NCBI GenBank assembly: GCA_023954015.1
Contig: JAMLIS010000008.1
Location: 62,001-126,000 of the forward strand
DNA: 64,000 nt
Origin: Burkholderiaceae bacterium
GTDB taxonomy: Bacteria > Pseudomonadota > Gammaproteobacteria > Burkholderiales > Burkholderiaceae_E
Direction: 5' to 3'
Position numbers and translations under genes: made by a program. The notes under the pieces are model-generated. The model saw only the letters and a list, made by a program, of their open reading frames with translations, did no database searches and was not told the origin of the DNA. Shown here one piece after another: positions 34,846-43,279 of the stretch (its first letter is position 1; each line of letters begins with the position of its first letter).

Positions 34846-36186
34846 ATGTTCGAATACGACGAAGGCGCGCTGCGCGAGATCGCTCGTTCGGTGCTGGATT
34901 TTTCACGCGAGTTCGGTGCGAGCGACGCGGCGGTCGACGTCTCGGAGAGCAGCGGCCTCTCGGTGAACGTGCGCAAGGGCCGCGTCGAGACGATCGAGCA
35001 GAACCGCGACAAGGGGATCGGCGTCACGGTCTACGTAGGCCAGCGGCGCGGTCATGCCAGTTCCACCGACTTCTCCGCGCAGGCGCTGCGCGAGACGGTG
35101 AAAGCCGCCTGGGAGATCGCGCGCCACACCGCGGAAGATCCGTGCGCCGGGCTGCCCGACGAGGACACGCTCGCGCGGAACCCGGAAGACCCGCAGCTCT
35201 TCCACGAGTGGCCCATCGATGCCGAGCAGGCGGTAGCCCTCGCCCGGCGGATCGAACGCGCGGCCCTCGATACGTCACCGGCCATCCGCAATTCGGACGG
35301 AGCGGCGGTGTCGGTGAGCCACGGACACTTCGTGCTCGCCAACACGCGCGACTTCACCGGCGGCTACCGACACAGCCGCCACACGATCTCCTGCTCGCCG
35401 ATCGCCCGACGTGGTCGCGATATGCAGCGTGACGACTGGTATTCGTCCCGATGCAACCCGGACCGGCTGGCCGATCCGCAGGCACTCGGGCGCTATGCCG
35501 CCGAACGTGCACTATCGCGGCTGGGCGCCCGGCGCGTGCCGACGCAGCGCGTCCCGGTGCTCTTCGAGGCGCCGCTTGCTTGCGGACTGCTCGGGCATTT
35601 CGTGCAGGCCGCCAGCGGCGGCGCGCTGTACCGGCATTCCAGTTTTCTCGTCGACTCGCTCGGGCAGGCGCTGTTCCCGGAGCACCTCGACATCGTCGAG
35701 GATCCGTTCGTGCCGGGCGAATTGGGCAGCGCCCCCTTCGACAGCGAAGGAGTGGCCACGCGGCGCAGGAACGTCGTCGAGCGCGGCGTCGTCCGCGGCT
35801 ATTTCCTGTCGACGTACTCGGCGCGCAAGCTGGGCATGCGCACGACCGGCAATGCCGGGGGCTCGCACAACCTGCGCTTCGCGAGCCGCGACACCCGCAG
35901 CGGCGATTCCTTCGAGGCGATGCTGCGCAAGCTCGACCGCGGCCTGCTCGTCACCGAGCTGATGGGGCAGGGCGTGAACTACGTCACCGGCGACTATTCA
36001 CGCGGCGCGAGCGGCTTCTGGGTGCAGGACGGACGCATCGTGCATCCGGTCGAGGAGATCACGATCGCCGGCAACCTGCGCGACATGTTCGGCGGCATCG
36101 TCGCGGTGGGCGCCGACGAGATCACGCGAGGTACGAAACACACCGGTTCCGTGCTGATCGGCGAGATGGCGGTGGCGGGGAGTTGA
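34846..36186 (+). CDS. pmbA: Metallopeptidase PmbA/TldE
   Basis: 446 residues, the normal TldE/PmbA length. Family segments are VSESSGLSVNVRKGRVETIE near residue 25, NRDKGIGVTVYVGQRRGHAS near residue 47, the C-terminal HNLRFASRDT, LMGQGVNYVTGDYSRGASGF and VHPVEEITIAGNLRDMFGGI. With TldD (not in the window) it forms a zinc protease that removes leader peptides and degrades unfolded peptides such as the CcdA antitoxin. It diverges from the yjgA-mog pair. Confidence 0.94.
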   Translation: MFEYDEGALREIARSVLDFSREFGASDAAVDVSESSGLSVNVRKGRVETIEQNRDKGIGVTVYVGQRRGHASSTDFSAQALRETVKAAWEIARHTAEDPCAGLPDEDTLARNPEDPQLFHEWPIDAEQAVALARRIERAALDTSPAIRNSDGAAVSVSHGHFVLANTRDFTGGYRHSRHTISCSPIARRGRDMQRDDWYSSRCNPDRLADPQALGRYAAERALSRLGARRVPTQRVPVLFEAPLACGLLGHFVQAASGGALYRHSSFLVDSLGQALFPEHLDIVEDPFVPGELGSAPFDSEGVATRRRNVVERGVVRGYFLSTYSARKLGMRTTGNAGGSHNLRFASRDTRSGDSFEAMLRKLDRGLLVTELMGQGVNYVTGDYSRGASGFWVQDGRIVHPVEEITIAGNLRDMFGGIVAVGADEITRGTKHTGSVLIGEMAVAGS

Positions 36187-36218
36187 GCGCGCGCTTCGCG
36201 TGAGAGGCGGGGTCGCTT

Positions 36219-36440
36219 TCAATGCACCCAGCCGGCCAGCAGCCGCCGGATTTCTTCCGGATCGGCCGCGTCGGCGCCCATCTGCGCGACGGCCGGTTCG
36301 GTTTCGCAGACGAGGTCGTCGAGCGCCGCCACGGCCTCGGCGGGTGCGGGTGCTTCGGGAGCCTGCAGCGAGATCGCGAGCGCGTCCTCGGCATGGCGCA
36401 CGAGCGACAGATAGCGGCGTAGCGTCCTGCGATCGTCCAT
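36219..36440 (-). CDS. Small acidic protein of unknown function
   Basis: 73 residues with a good ribosome site (GAGGAG before ATG 36440). The sequence is helical and acidic: MDDRRTLRRYLSLVRHAEDA, then a Pro/Ala linker, AVAALDDLVCETEPAVAQMG and DPEEIRRLLAGWVH. No signal peptide, membrane helix or metal motif. It lies convergent to pmbA and divergent from greB. I do not recognise a family. The ribosome site and composition make a real gene likely. Confidence 0.6.
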   Translation of the reverse strand: MDDRRTLRRYLSLVRHAEDALAISLQAPEAPAPAEAVAALDDLVCETEPAVAQMGADAADPEEIRRLLAGWVH

Positions 36441-36533
36441 TGCGCACTCCTCGACGAGAGTTCGACCCGGGTCAGCGACCGTGATGGGCTATCTTCGGAC
36501 GGAACCGCGCGACACCAGAGGAATTCGGTCACG

Positions 36534-37091
36534 ATGAGCAAGGCATTCGTCCGTGACGAGGCGCCCGAGGACGACGACGAACCGTTCGAAGCGTCGCCGC
36601 TGCCGGACGGTGCGCGCAACTACATGACGCCGGCCGGGCACGCGCGGATGAAGGCAGAGCTGCTGCAACTGCTCGACGTCGAGCGCCCGGAGGTCGTGCG
36701 CGTCGTGTCGTGGGCGGCATCGAACGGCGACCGCTCGGAGAACGGCGATTACCTGTACGGCAAGAAGCGGTTGCGCGAGATCGATCGGCGAATCCGCTTC
36801 CTGACGAAGCGGCTCGACGCGGTAGAGGTCGTCGATCGCGCCGGGGCCGATGCGCCGGAGCAGGTGTTCTTCGGTGCGACGGTCACTTTCCTGCGCAACG
36901 GCGAGGGCGAGGAGACAGTGACGATCGTCGGGGTCGACGAGGTCGACCCGCTGCGGGGGCGCGTGAGCTGGATCTCGCCGGTGGCGCGCGCGCTGATGAA
37001 GACGCGCGAGGGCGATACGGTGATGCTGCACACGCCGGGCGGCGTCGACGAGCTCGTGGTGCTCGAGCTGCGCTACGACGTGCTCGAGTGA
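36534..37091 (+). CDS. greB: Transcription elongation factor GreB
   Basis: 185 residues. The Gre coiled coil begins at NYMTPAGHARMKAELLQLL and the tip acidic residues are in ASNGDRSENGDYLYGKKRLR near residue 61, which favours GreB. The C-terminal FKBP-like domain includes VFFGATVTF, VDEVDPLRGRVSWISPVARA and GDTVMLHTPGGVDE. It rescues backtracked RNA polymerase by stimulating transcript cleavage. An extra acidic N-terminal stretch of about 28 residues is present. It converges with spoT. Confidence 0.94.
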   Translation: MSKAFVRDEAPEDDDEPFEASPLPDGARNYMTPAGHARMKAELLQLLDVERPEVVRVVSWAASNGDRSENGDYLYGKKRLREIDRRIRFLTKRLDAVEVVDRAGADAPEQVFFGATVTFLRNGEGEETVTIVGVDEVDPLRGRVSWISPVARALMKTREGDTVMLHTPGGVDELVVLELRYDVLE

Positions 37092-37160
37092 GACGCCGGT
37101 GGCGGGCCGCTGCGGCCCGCGCCCGCTGCGCCTTCGCCCGCGCTGCTACATCCGCGCCCG

Positions 37161-39416
37161 CTACACCCGCGCGATGCGCGAGACCTCCGACAGCCGGCGC
37201 AGGTTGCGCATCACCCTTGCCAGGTGCACGCGATCGCGCACCAGCAGCGCGAAGCGCATCGACGCCGTTTCGGTCGCCTCTTCGTCCATCGCCACGTGCA
37301 CGATGTTCGCCTCGCTCGCGGCGATCTCCGCGGCGACCTTGCCCAGCGTCCCGCGGTCGTTGCGCACCTGCACTTCGATTCCGGTGCGGAACTGCCCCGA
37401 GACGTCGTCGGCCCAGTCGACGTCGATCCAGCGTTCGGCGTCCTTCGCGCGCTGGCGCACGGCGATCTGGCAATCGGCGCGGTGCAGGAACAGGCCGTGG
37501 CCGCCGCGGATGTGTCCGGCGATTTCGTCGCCGGGCAGCGGGTGGCAGCACGGCGAGTAGGTGACCGCTGCGCCTTCCGTTCCGTTGACGATGACCGGGG
37601 CGGGGCGGGGCAGCATCAGCGTGGCCCCGCTCGGCTTGCCCGAGGAGAACTGCAGCGCGATCGTGCGCGCCACGACCGGGGCCAGGCGCTTGCCCAGTCC
37701 GATGTCGGCGTGCAGTTCCTCGACGCTCCTGGCGCCCGCGTCGCGCGCGCCACGTTCGACGACGCCCGCATCGAGCGTGGACGCGTCGATGCGCAGCGCG
37801 CCCAGCGCCTGCGCGAGCAGGCGGCGCCCGAGATCGACCGACTCCTTGTACTTCAATGTCTTCAGGCATTGCCGGATGCCCGAGCGCGCCTTGCCCGTGC
37901 GCACGAAACCGAGCCAGTTGGGGTTCGCCTTCGAGTTCGGGTCGGTGATGACCTCGACGACGTCGCCGTTCTGCAGTTCGGTGCGCAGCGACACCGGCTT
38001 CTGGTTCACGCGTGCCGCCACCGCCTGGTCGCCGATGTCGGTGTGCACGCTGTAGGCGAAGTCGATGATCGTCGCTCCGCGCGGCATCGCGCGGATCTGG
38101 CCGCGTGGCGTGAACACGTAGACGGCGTCGGGGAACAGGTCGACCTTGACGTGCTCGATGAACTCGAGCGAGTCGCCGGTCTGGCGCTGGATGTCGAGCA
38201 ACGACTGCAGCCACTCGTGCGTGCGAGTCTGCAGTTCGGTGAAGCTCTCCTTCTCGGCCTTGTACAGCCAGTGCGAGGCGACGCCCGCCTGCGCGACGCG
38301 CTGCATCTCGTGCGTGCGGATCTGGAATTCCACCGGCGTGCCGAAGGGCCCGACCAGCGTCGTGTGCAGCGACTGGTAGCCGTTGATCTTCGGGATCGCG
38401 ATGTAGTCCTTGAAGCGGCCCGGTATCGGCTTGAAGATTCCGTGCAGCGAGCCGAGCGCCAGATAGCACTGCGGCACGGTTTCGACGAGCACGCGGAATC
38501 CGTAGATGTCGAGCACCTGCGAGAACGTCAGCCGCTTCTCGCGCATCTTGCGGTAGATCGCGTAGAGCGATTTCTCCCGCCCGTAGACCTGCGCGTTGAC
38601 TCCCGCCTCGGGCAGCGTCTTCTGCACCGTTTCGAGGATGCGGCCGATCACCTCGCGGCGGTTGCCGCGTGCCGCCTGCACCGCCTTCTGCAGCGTGCCG
38701 TGCCGCCACGGATGCAGGAAGCGGAACGACAGGTCGACGAGTTCGCGAAACAGCTCGTGCAAGCCGAGGCGGCTGGCGATGGGCGCGTAGATCTCGATCG
38801 TCTCGCGAGCGATGCGCTGCTGCTTCTCGCGCGGCACGGCGTCGAGCGTCTGCATGTTGTGCAGTCGATCGGCCAGCTTGATCAGGATGACGCGGACGTC
38901 GCGCGCCATGGCCAGCAGCATCTTGCGGAAGCTCTCGGCCTGCTGCTGTTCCTTCGAGGCGAACTCGACGCGTTCGAGCTTGGAGAGTCCGTCGACCAGC
39001 TCGGCGACGTGCGGGCCGAAGCGCTCGATGAGCATCGGCTTGGCGACCGACGCGTCTTCGATGACGTCGTGCAGCAGCGCCGCCATCAGCGTATCGGCAT
39101 CGAGCTTCCAGCGCGCGAGGATCTCGGCGACCGCGATCGGGTGCGAGATGTACGGTGCTCCGCTCGAGCGGAACTGGCCCAGGTGCGCTTCGTCGCCGAA
39201 GCGGTACGCCTCGCGCAGGCGGGCGAGTTCGTCGGGCGGCAGATAGGCGCCGGCGCGGCGCGTGAGCTCCCCGAGCGAGACGACGCTCTGGTCGTCGCCC
39301 CCTGTCGCGAAGCCGTTGGCGGCGCCTGCGGAGGATCCGGAATCCGAATGGGGCGCAGCACTCTTCCTGCGCCCTCTGCGGGCGGTTTCGACGGTGGCGG
39401 GATTCGATCCCGGCAT
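37161..39416 (-). CDS. spoT: Bifunctional (p)ppGpp synthetase/hydrolase SpoT
   Basis: 751 residues. The HD hydrolase domain is intact (PYISHPIAVAEILARWKLDA, then LLHDVIEDASV, and DRLHNMQTL). The synthetase carries the RxKD motif (GRFKDYIAIPKINGYQSLHT) typical of bifunctional RSH enzymes, with EFQIRTHEMQRVAQAGVASH. TGS, helical, zinc-finger-like (SPCCHPLPGDEIAGHIRGGH) and ACT domains follow. It both makes and degrades (p)ppGpp. It follows rpoZ by 44 nt in the gmk-rpoZ-spoT operon. Confidence 0.95.
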   Translation of the reverse strand: MPGSNPATVETARRGRRKSAAPHSDSGSSAGAANGFATGGDDQSVVSLGELTRRAGAYLPPDELARLREAYRFGDEAHLGQFRSSGAPYISHPIAVAEILARWKLDADTLMAALLHDVIEDASVAKPMLIERFGPHVAELVDGLSKLERVEFASKEQQQAESFRKMLLAMARDVRVILIKLADRLHNMQTLDAVPREKQQRIARETIEIYAPIASRLGLHELFRELVDLSFRFLHPWRHGTLQKAVQAARGNRREVIGRILETVQKTLPEAGVNAQVYGREKSLYAIYRKMREKRLTFSQVLDIYGFRVLVETVPQCYLALGSLHGIFKPIPGRFKDYIAIPKINGYQSLHTTLVGPFGTPVEFQIRTHEMQRVAQAGVASHWLYKAEKESFTELQTRTHEWLQSLLDIQRQTGDSLEFIEHVKVDLFPDAVYVFTPRGQIRAMPRGATIIDFAYSVHTDIGDQAVAARVNQKPVSLRTELQNGDVVEVITDPNSKANPNWLGFVRTGKARSGIRQCLKTLKYKESVDLGRRLLAQALGALRIDASTLDAGVVERGARDAGARSVEELHADIGLGKRLAPVVARTIALQFSSGKPSGATLMLPRPAPVIVNGTEGAAVTYSPCCHPLPGDEIAGHIRGGHGLFLHRADCQIAVRQRAKDAERWIDVDWADDVSGQFRTGIEVQVRNDRGTLGKVAAEIAASEANIVHVAMDEEATETASMRFALLVRDRVHLARVMRNLRRLSEVSRIARV

Positions 39417-39460
39417 GGCGTTACGTACCGTCGAATGCCGCGCGGATATTCAGCGGCGGC

Positions 39461-39664
39461 TCATATCGGCACGCGTCGCAGCATCTCGAGGCCGACCTTG
39501 CCGGCGGCGATTTCGCGCAACGCAGTGACCGTGGGCTTGTCGTTCGACTCGACCTTCGCTGCGTGCCCCTGCGCGAGCATGCGTGCGCGATAAGTGGCCG
39601 CGAGCGTGAGTTCGAAGCGGTTCGGGATCTGCTTCAGGCAGTCTTCGACGGTGATGCGTGCCAT
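39461..39664 (-). CDS. rpoZ: RNA polymerase omega subunit
   Basis: 67 residues: [20 protein letters not shown] followed by [12 protein letters not shown] and [18 protein letters not shown], the standard omega fold. It stabilises the beta-prime subunit and forms part of the ppGpp site of RNA polymerase, fitting its place before spoT. It begins 7 nt after the gmk stop. Confidence 0.96.
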   Translation of the reverse strand: MARITVEDCLKQIPNRFELTLAATYRARMLAQGHAAKVESNDKPTVTALREIAAGKVGLEMLRRVPI

Positions 39665-39671
39665 GGTTCAC

Positions 39672-40316
39672 CTATGCGAGCGCGTCGTCGGTGATGCCGA
39701 GCGCGCTGAATGTGGCGGGGTGTCGGGCGCGTTGCCTCGACAACCGCAGGCGCGCTGCTTCGACCAGCGTCCGAAGCTCCGCGAGTGCGGTTGCAAAGTC
39801 TTGATTAATAATAACATATTGAAAACGACGCGCCTGCTTCAGTTCGGCACGCGCGGCGGCCACGCGCTGCTCGATCACCTCGGCGCAGTCCTGGCCGCGT
39901 TGCTCGAGGCGTTCGCGCAGCGCCTCGATCGACGGCGGCACGATGAACACGCCCACCGCGTCGGCGAACAGTTGCTGTACCTGCACCGCACCCTGCCAGT
40001 CGATTTCCAGCACGATGTCGACGCCGGCACGCATGCGCTGCTCGATCCAGCGTCGCGACGTCGCGTACAGGTTGCCGTGCACTTCCGCCCATTCGAGGAA
40101 CTCACCGGCCTGTCGGCGCCGGTCGAACTCGACCCGATCGACGAAGTGATAGTCGCGACCGTCGACCTCGCCGGCGCGCGGCTTGCGCGTCGTGCAAGAC
40201 ACCGACAGCTGCAGCAACGGGCGTTCGGCCAGCAGCGCGCGCACGAGCGAGGTCTTGCCGGCACCCGACGGCGCGGCGACGACGAACAGGCTGCCCGCGG
40301 ATTCAAGGGGCGTCAT
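39672..40316 (-). CDS. gmk: Guanylate kinase
   Basis: 214 residues. P-loop APSGAGKTSLVRALL near residue 14, SVSCTTRKPRAGEVDGRDYH near residue 38, and LEIDWQGAVQV near residue 102. It phosphorylates GMP to GDP. First gene of gmk-rpoZ-spoT. In most betaproteobacteria yicC lies just upstream; here about 3 kb carrying a monooxygenase gene and repeats separates them. Two tandem -10-like TAGACT hexamers lie 129 and 162 nt upstream. Confidence 0.95.
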   Translation of the reverse strand: MTPLESAGSLFVVAAPSGAGKTSLVRALLAERPLLQLSVSCTTRKPRAGEVDGRDYHFVDRVEFDRRRQAGEFLEWAEVHGNLYATSRRWIEQRMRAGVDIVLEIDWQGAVQVQQLFADAVGVFIVPPSIEALRERLEQRGQDCAEVIEQRVAAARAELKQARRFQYVIINQDFATALAELRTLVEAARLRLSRQRARHPATFSALGITDDALA

Positions 40317-40424
40317 CGGGAATCGCTCATTTCACGCGCGCCCGCGCGTCGGCTCGATGTTCGCGCTGCGCAGCTTTGCAGCGGTCGGCGTACGGGAGCC
40401 GGTGAAGCCGGCAAGACGAATGAG

Positions 40425-40490
40425 GTCGCCGGGCGCGGATTCGAGTCTAGCAGCCGTGTCGCCGGGCGCGGATCGAAGTCTAGCAGCCGC
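40425..40490 (-). repeat. Tandem 33-bp duplication carrying two gmk promoter candidates
   Basis: Two adjacent 33-bp copies (40425-40457 and 40458-40490) differ at only a few positions. On the minus strand each contains TGCTAGACT, an extended -10 element (TG, one base, TAGACT; hexamers at 40444-40449 and 40477-40482). Duplication of the unit has therefore doubled the putative gmk promoter. Confidence 0.65.
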
Positions 40491-40600
40491 GGCGTGGCAG
40501 CCGGGCCGTCGGCGGCAACGCGTGTCGCTGCGCTGCCTCGATCGGAACGATCGCGGTGTCTCGAGCCCCGGATACCCCTGTGCGGCGCCATCTCGTGGAA

Positions 40601-40655
40601 AATCGCGCAGGGAAGCGCGAGGGAAATCGCGCAGGAAATCGCGCAGGGAAGCGCG
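40601..40655 (+). repeat. Short iterated repeats upstream of the monooxygenase gene
   Basis: AATCGCGCAGG occurs at 40601, 40625 and 40637, and GGGAAGCGCG at 40610 and 40646. The region ends 35 nt before the TTG start of the monooxygenase. With the duplication at 40425 these repeats fill the 373-bp gene-free stretch 40317-40689. Confidence 0.6.
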
Positions 40656-40689
40656 GCGACATGATCCGGACAACGAGGAGGCGACCCGA

Positions 40690-42585
40690 TTGCAGTTCCA
40701 CCTGAACGGCTTCCAGTACGGCGACCCCGCCATCCAACCGCCGGACTCGCGCGCTGCGCAGCGTCCTTCCGCGCTGCCCGATCGAATGGATGTGCTCGTC
40801 GCGGGCAGCGGCCCCGCCGGCCTGGTGCTGGGTGCACTGCTGTCGCAGTTCCCCCGCATCCATACGCGCGTGGTCGAGCGCCGGGAGGGCCCGTTGGCAC
40901 TGGGGCAGGCCGACGGCATCGCGGTTCGGTCGGTGGAGATGTTCGCCGCCTTCGGTTTCAGCGCGAAGCTGTGCAAGGAGGCGTACTGGGTCAACGAGAC
41001 GGTGTTCTGGCGCCCGGATCCGGTGAACCGCTCGCGCATCGTGCGTGCCGGCCGTATACGGGATACCGAAGACGGACTGTCGGAGTTTCCGCACCTGATC
41101 GTCAACCAGGCGCGCATCCACGACTACCTGATCGAGACGATGCGCAACTCGCCCAGTCGTTCCGGGGTCGACTACGGCTGGGAAGTGACCGGCGTCGAGG
41201 TGGCATCCAGCGGTGAACATCCGGTTTCGGTGAAGCTGCGCGCCGCCGACGGCGCGGAAAAGACCGTGCGGGCGAAGTACGTGGTCGGCTGCGACGGCGC
41301 GCGCAGCGCGGTGCGCCACGCCATCGGCCGCCGGCTCCGGGGCGACGTCGCCAACCACGCCTGGGGGGTGATGGACATCCTCGCCGTCACCGACTTCCCC
41401 GACATCCGCCTGAAGGCGGCGATCCAGTCGAACGACCACGGCAACGTCCTGCTCATTCCGCGCGAGGGCGGCTATCTCGTGCGCATGTACGTCGACCTGG
41501 GAACCGTCCCCGAAGGCGACAACGGCGCGATCCGCAAGACCCCTGCCGAGCAGGTGATCGCCGTTGCGCAGCGCGTGCTCGCGCCCTACGCGCTCGATGT
41601 CAGGGACATCGCCTGGTTCTCCGTCTACGAAGTCGGTCAGCGCCTGACCGACAAGTTCGACGACGTGCCGGCGGAGCAGGTCGCCATGCGCACCCCGCGC
41701 GTCTTCATCGCCGGCGACGCCTGCCACACGCACAGCGCCAAGGCAGGCCAGGGCATGAACGTGTCGATGCAGGACACCTTCAATCTCGGCTGGAAACTTG
41801 CCGCGGTGCTCGAAGGCCGCAGTCCGGCGACGCTGCTGCACACGTATTCGCAGGAGAGGCAGGCCATCGCCCAGGAGCTGATCGACTTCGACAAGGAGTG
41901 GTCGAGGATCATGGGCTCGCCGCCCAGGGACCCGGCGCACGCCGAGCGCGGTGGCGTCGATCCGGCCGAACTGCAGGCCTATTTCCAGAAGTCGCTGCTC
42001 TACACCGCAGGCGTCGCCACGCAGTACGCGCCGCAACTGCTGATCGGCGGCAGCGAGCACCAGGCGTTGGCCAAGGGCTACCCGCTCGGCAAGCGTTTTC
42101 ATTCGGCGCCGGTGATCCGCGTCGGCGACGCCAGGCGCGTCGAACTGGGCCACGCCCACAAGGCCGACGGCGCCTGGCGGCTCTACGCCTTCGCCGACCG
42201 CAGCGCCGCGAAACTGCACGCGCTGCTGGACTGGCTGGGCAGTGCCGAGTCCCCGATCTCACGCTACACGCCCGCAGGCGCCGACATCGACCGCGTGATC
42301 GACGTGCGCGGCATCTACCAGCAAGGCCACCGCGACCTGCGCGTCGAGGAACTGCCCGCGCAGCTGCTGCCGCGCAAGGGCCGCTTCGGCCTGATCGACT
42401 ACGAGAAGGCCTTCGCGCCGGACCTGCACCTCGGCCCCGACATCTTCGACCTGCGCGCCATCGACCGCGAGCGCGGCGCTCTCGTCGTCGTGCGGCCCGA
42501 TCAGTACGTCGCGCAGGTGCTGCCGCTGTCGGGCACTGCGGAGCTGGAGCGTTTCTTCGGGAGCTTCATGCGGGCGCAGCAGTGA
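40690..42585 (+). CDS. mobA: 3-hydroxybenzoate 4-monooxygenase-like FAD enzyme
   Basis: 631 residues from a TTG start at 40690 with a strong ribosome site (GAGGAGG, 8 nt upstream). The resulting N-terminus QFHLNGFQYGDPAI matches the usual beginning of MobA-type proteins (about 640 residues). FAD motifs are VLVAGSGPAGLVLGALLSQF near residue 36, the DG motif VVGCDGARSAVRHAIGRRL near residue 198, and the GD motif FIAGDACHTHSAKAGQGMN near residue 340. A thioredoxin-like C-terminal domain ends near GALVVVRPDQYVAQVLPL. The enzyme would hydroxylate 3-hydroxybenzoate to protocatechuate; phenol-type substrates remain possible. No ring-cleavage genes are nearby. It stands alone between gmk and yicC. 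Confidence 0.85.
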   Translation: MQFHLNGFQYGDPAIQPPDSRAAQRPSALPDRMDVLVAGSGPAGLVLGALLSQFPRIHTRVVERREGPLALGQADGIAVRSVEMFAAFGFSAKLCKEAYWVNETVFWRPDPVNRSRIVRAGRIRDTEDGLSEFPHLIVNQARIHDYLIETMRNSPSRSGVDYGWEVTGVEVASSGEHPVSVKLRAADGAEKTVRAKYVVGCDGARSAVRHAIGRRLRGDVANHAWGVMDILAVTDFPDIRLKAAIQSNDHGNVLLIPREGGYLVRMYVDLGTVPEGDNGAIRKTPAEQVIAVAQRVLAPYALDVRDIAWFSVYEVGQRLTDKFDDVPAEQVAMRTPRVFIAGDACHTHSAKAGQGMNVSMQDTFNLGWKLAAVLEGRSPATLLHTYSQERQAIAQELIDFDKEWSRIMGSPPRDPAHAERGGVDPAELQAYFQKSLLYTAGVATQYAPQLLIGGSEHQALAKGYPLGKRFHSAPVIRVGDARRVELGHAHKADGAWRLYAFADRSAAKLHALLDWLGSAESPISRYTPAGADIDRVIDVRGIYQQGHRDLRVEELPAQLLPRKGRFGLIDYEKAFAPDLHLGPDIFDLRAIDRERGALVVVRPDQYVAQVLPLSGTAELERFFGSFMRAQQ

Positions 42586-42608
42586 GGGCTGCGGGAAGGG
42601 ACGCGCAG

Positions 42609-42833
42609 TGGTCGTCCGGAGCGGGGAGGGCCGGGTCGCTGGTCGTCCGGGCCGGGGACGGCTGGGTCGCTGGTCGGCCGGGCCGGGGAGGGCTGGGTCC
42701 TTGGTTGTCCGGGCCGGGGCCGGGTGGGTCCTTGGTTGTTCCGGCCGGGAGCGTCAGGGTCCTTGGTTGTCCGGGTCGGGAGCGTCGGGGGTCCTTGGTC
42801 GTCGAGGTCGGTGACTTTCGGGGTCGTCGTCGA
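42609..42833 (+). repeat. 31-bp tandem repeat array
   Basis: G-rich units, each opening with GGTC[GC][CT]TGGT, begin at 42634, 42665, 42696, 42727 and 42758 (exact 31-bp period), then 42790 and 42822 (32-bp steps). A partial unit precedes them from 42609. Copies diverge gradually along the array. The period is not a multiple of three and frames rotate, so it is not a coding repeat. It starts 24 nt after the monooxygenase stop. Numerous GGG/GGGG runs could form G-quadruplexes. Confidence 0.8.
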
Positions 42834-42998
42834 GTACGGTGGCGCTCGCCTTCCACGTCCGGGTTTCGTTTGGTGAATCCCCCGGTTCCGGTGGTTGAGA
42901 CGCCCTCGGCGTCGACGACGACCTGGTCGGTGTCGCAATACTCTTGCGGGCAGGTCGTCGAGCTGGCAGCACCCGGGCGCACAAGCAGCTCGCGCAGC

Positions 42999-43073
42999 GA
43001 AATGCTGCGAAACGCGGCATTTCCAACCAGGCAATGGAATCCACGGCAAGAAATGCTGCATTCCGCAGCATTT
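42999..43073. repeat. Pair of related palindromes
   Basis: GAAATGCTGCG / CGCGGCATTTC around AAA (42999-43023; one T-G mismatch) and AAATGCTGC / GCAGCATTT around ATTCC (43051-43073) share the arm AAATGCTGC. They are 27 bp apart in the gene-free stretch 42586-43279. They could be REP-like elements, RNA hairpins or paired operators. Apart from these and the tandem array, nothing gene-like is seen in the stretch. Confidence 0.6.
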
Positions 43074-43279
43074 TGGCCTCTCGCGGGGCACACGGACCGC
43101 GCGTGTGGCGAGTCGGTAGGAGCCCGTCGCGCCGCCTCCATCGGGTCTGCTTCGGCGCGCGGCCGAAGCTGGGCGGGCTTCAACGAAGATTGTCCAGGGC
43201 CTGTTCTTCCTGGTCACGACGGATCCGCTCGCGCATGGTGTTGCTGCTCACGGTGTGCAGGATCCTGGCCCCCGCAGCC

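Noticed and set aside
37102..37120. GC-rich hairpin between greB and spoT (GCGGGCCGC/GCGGCCCGC)
   Set aside because: The arms are perfect but the loop is one base and no T-run follows on either strand, so I do not call a terminator.
40183..40689. Upstream extension of the monooxygenase reading frame
   Set aside because: It runs antisense through gmk and the repeats; the family N-terminus and ribosome site mark TTG 40690 as the start.
42501..43217. Minus-strand frames across the 31-bp repeat array, with repeated TTKDP/NQGP-like text
   Set aside because: The repeat period is not divisible by three, frames rotate between copies, and there is no ribosome site; the apparent peptide repeats are by-products of the DNA repeat.
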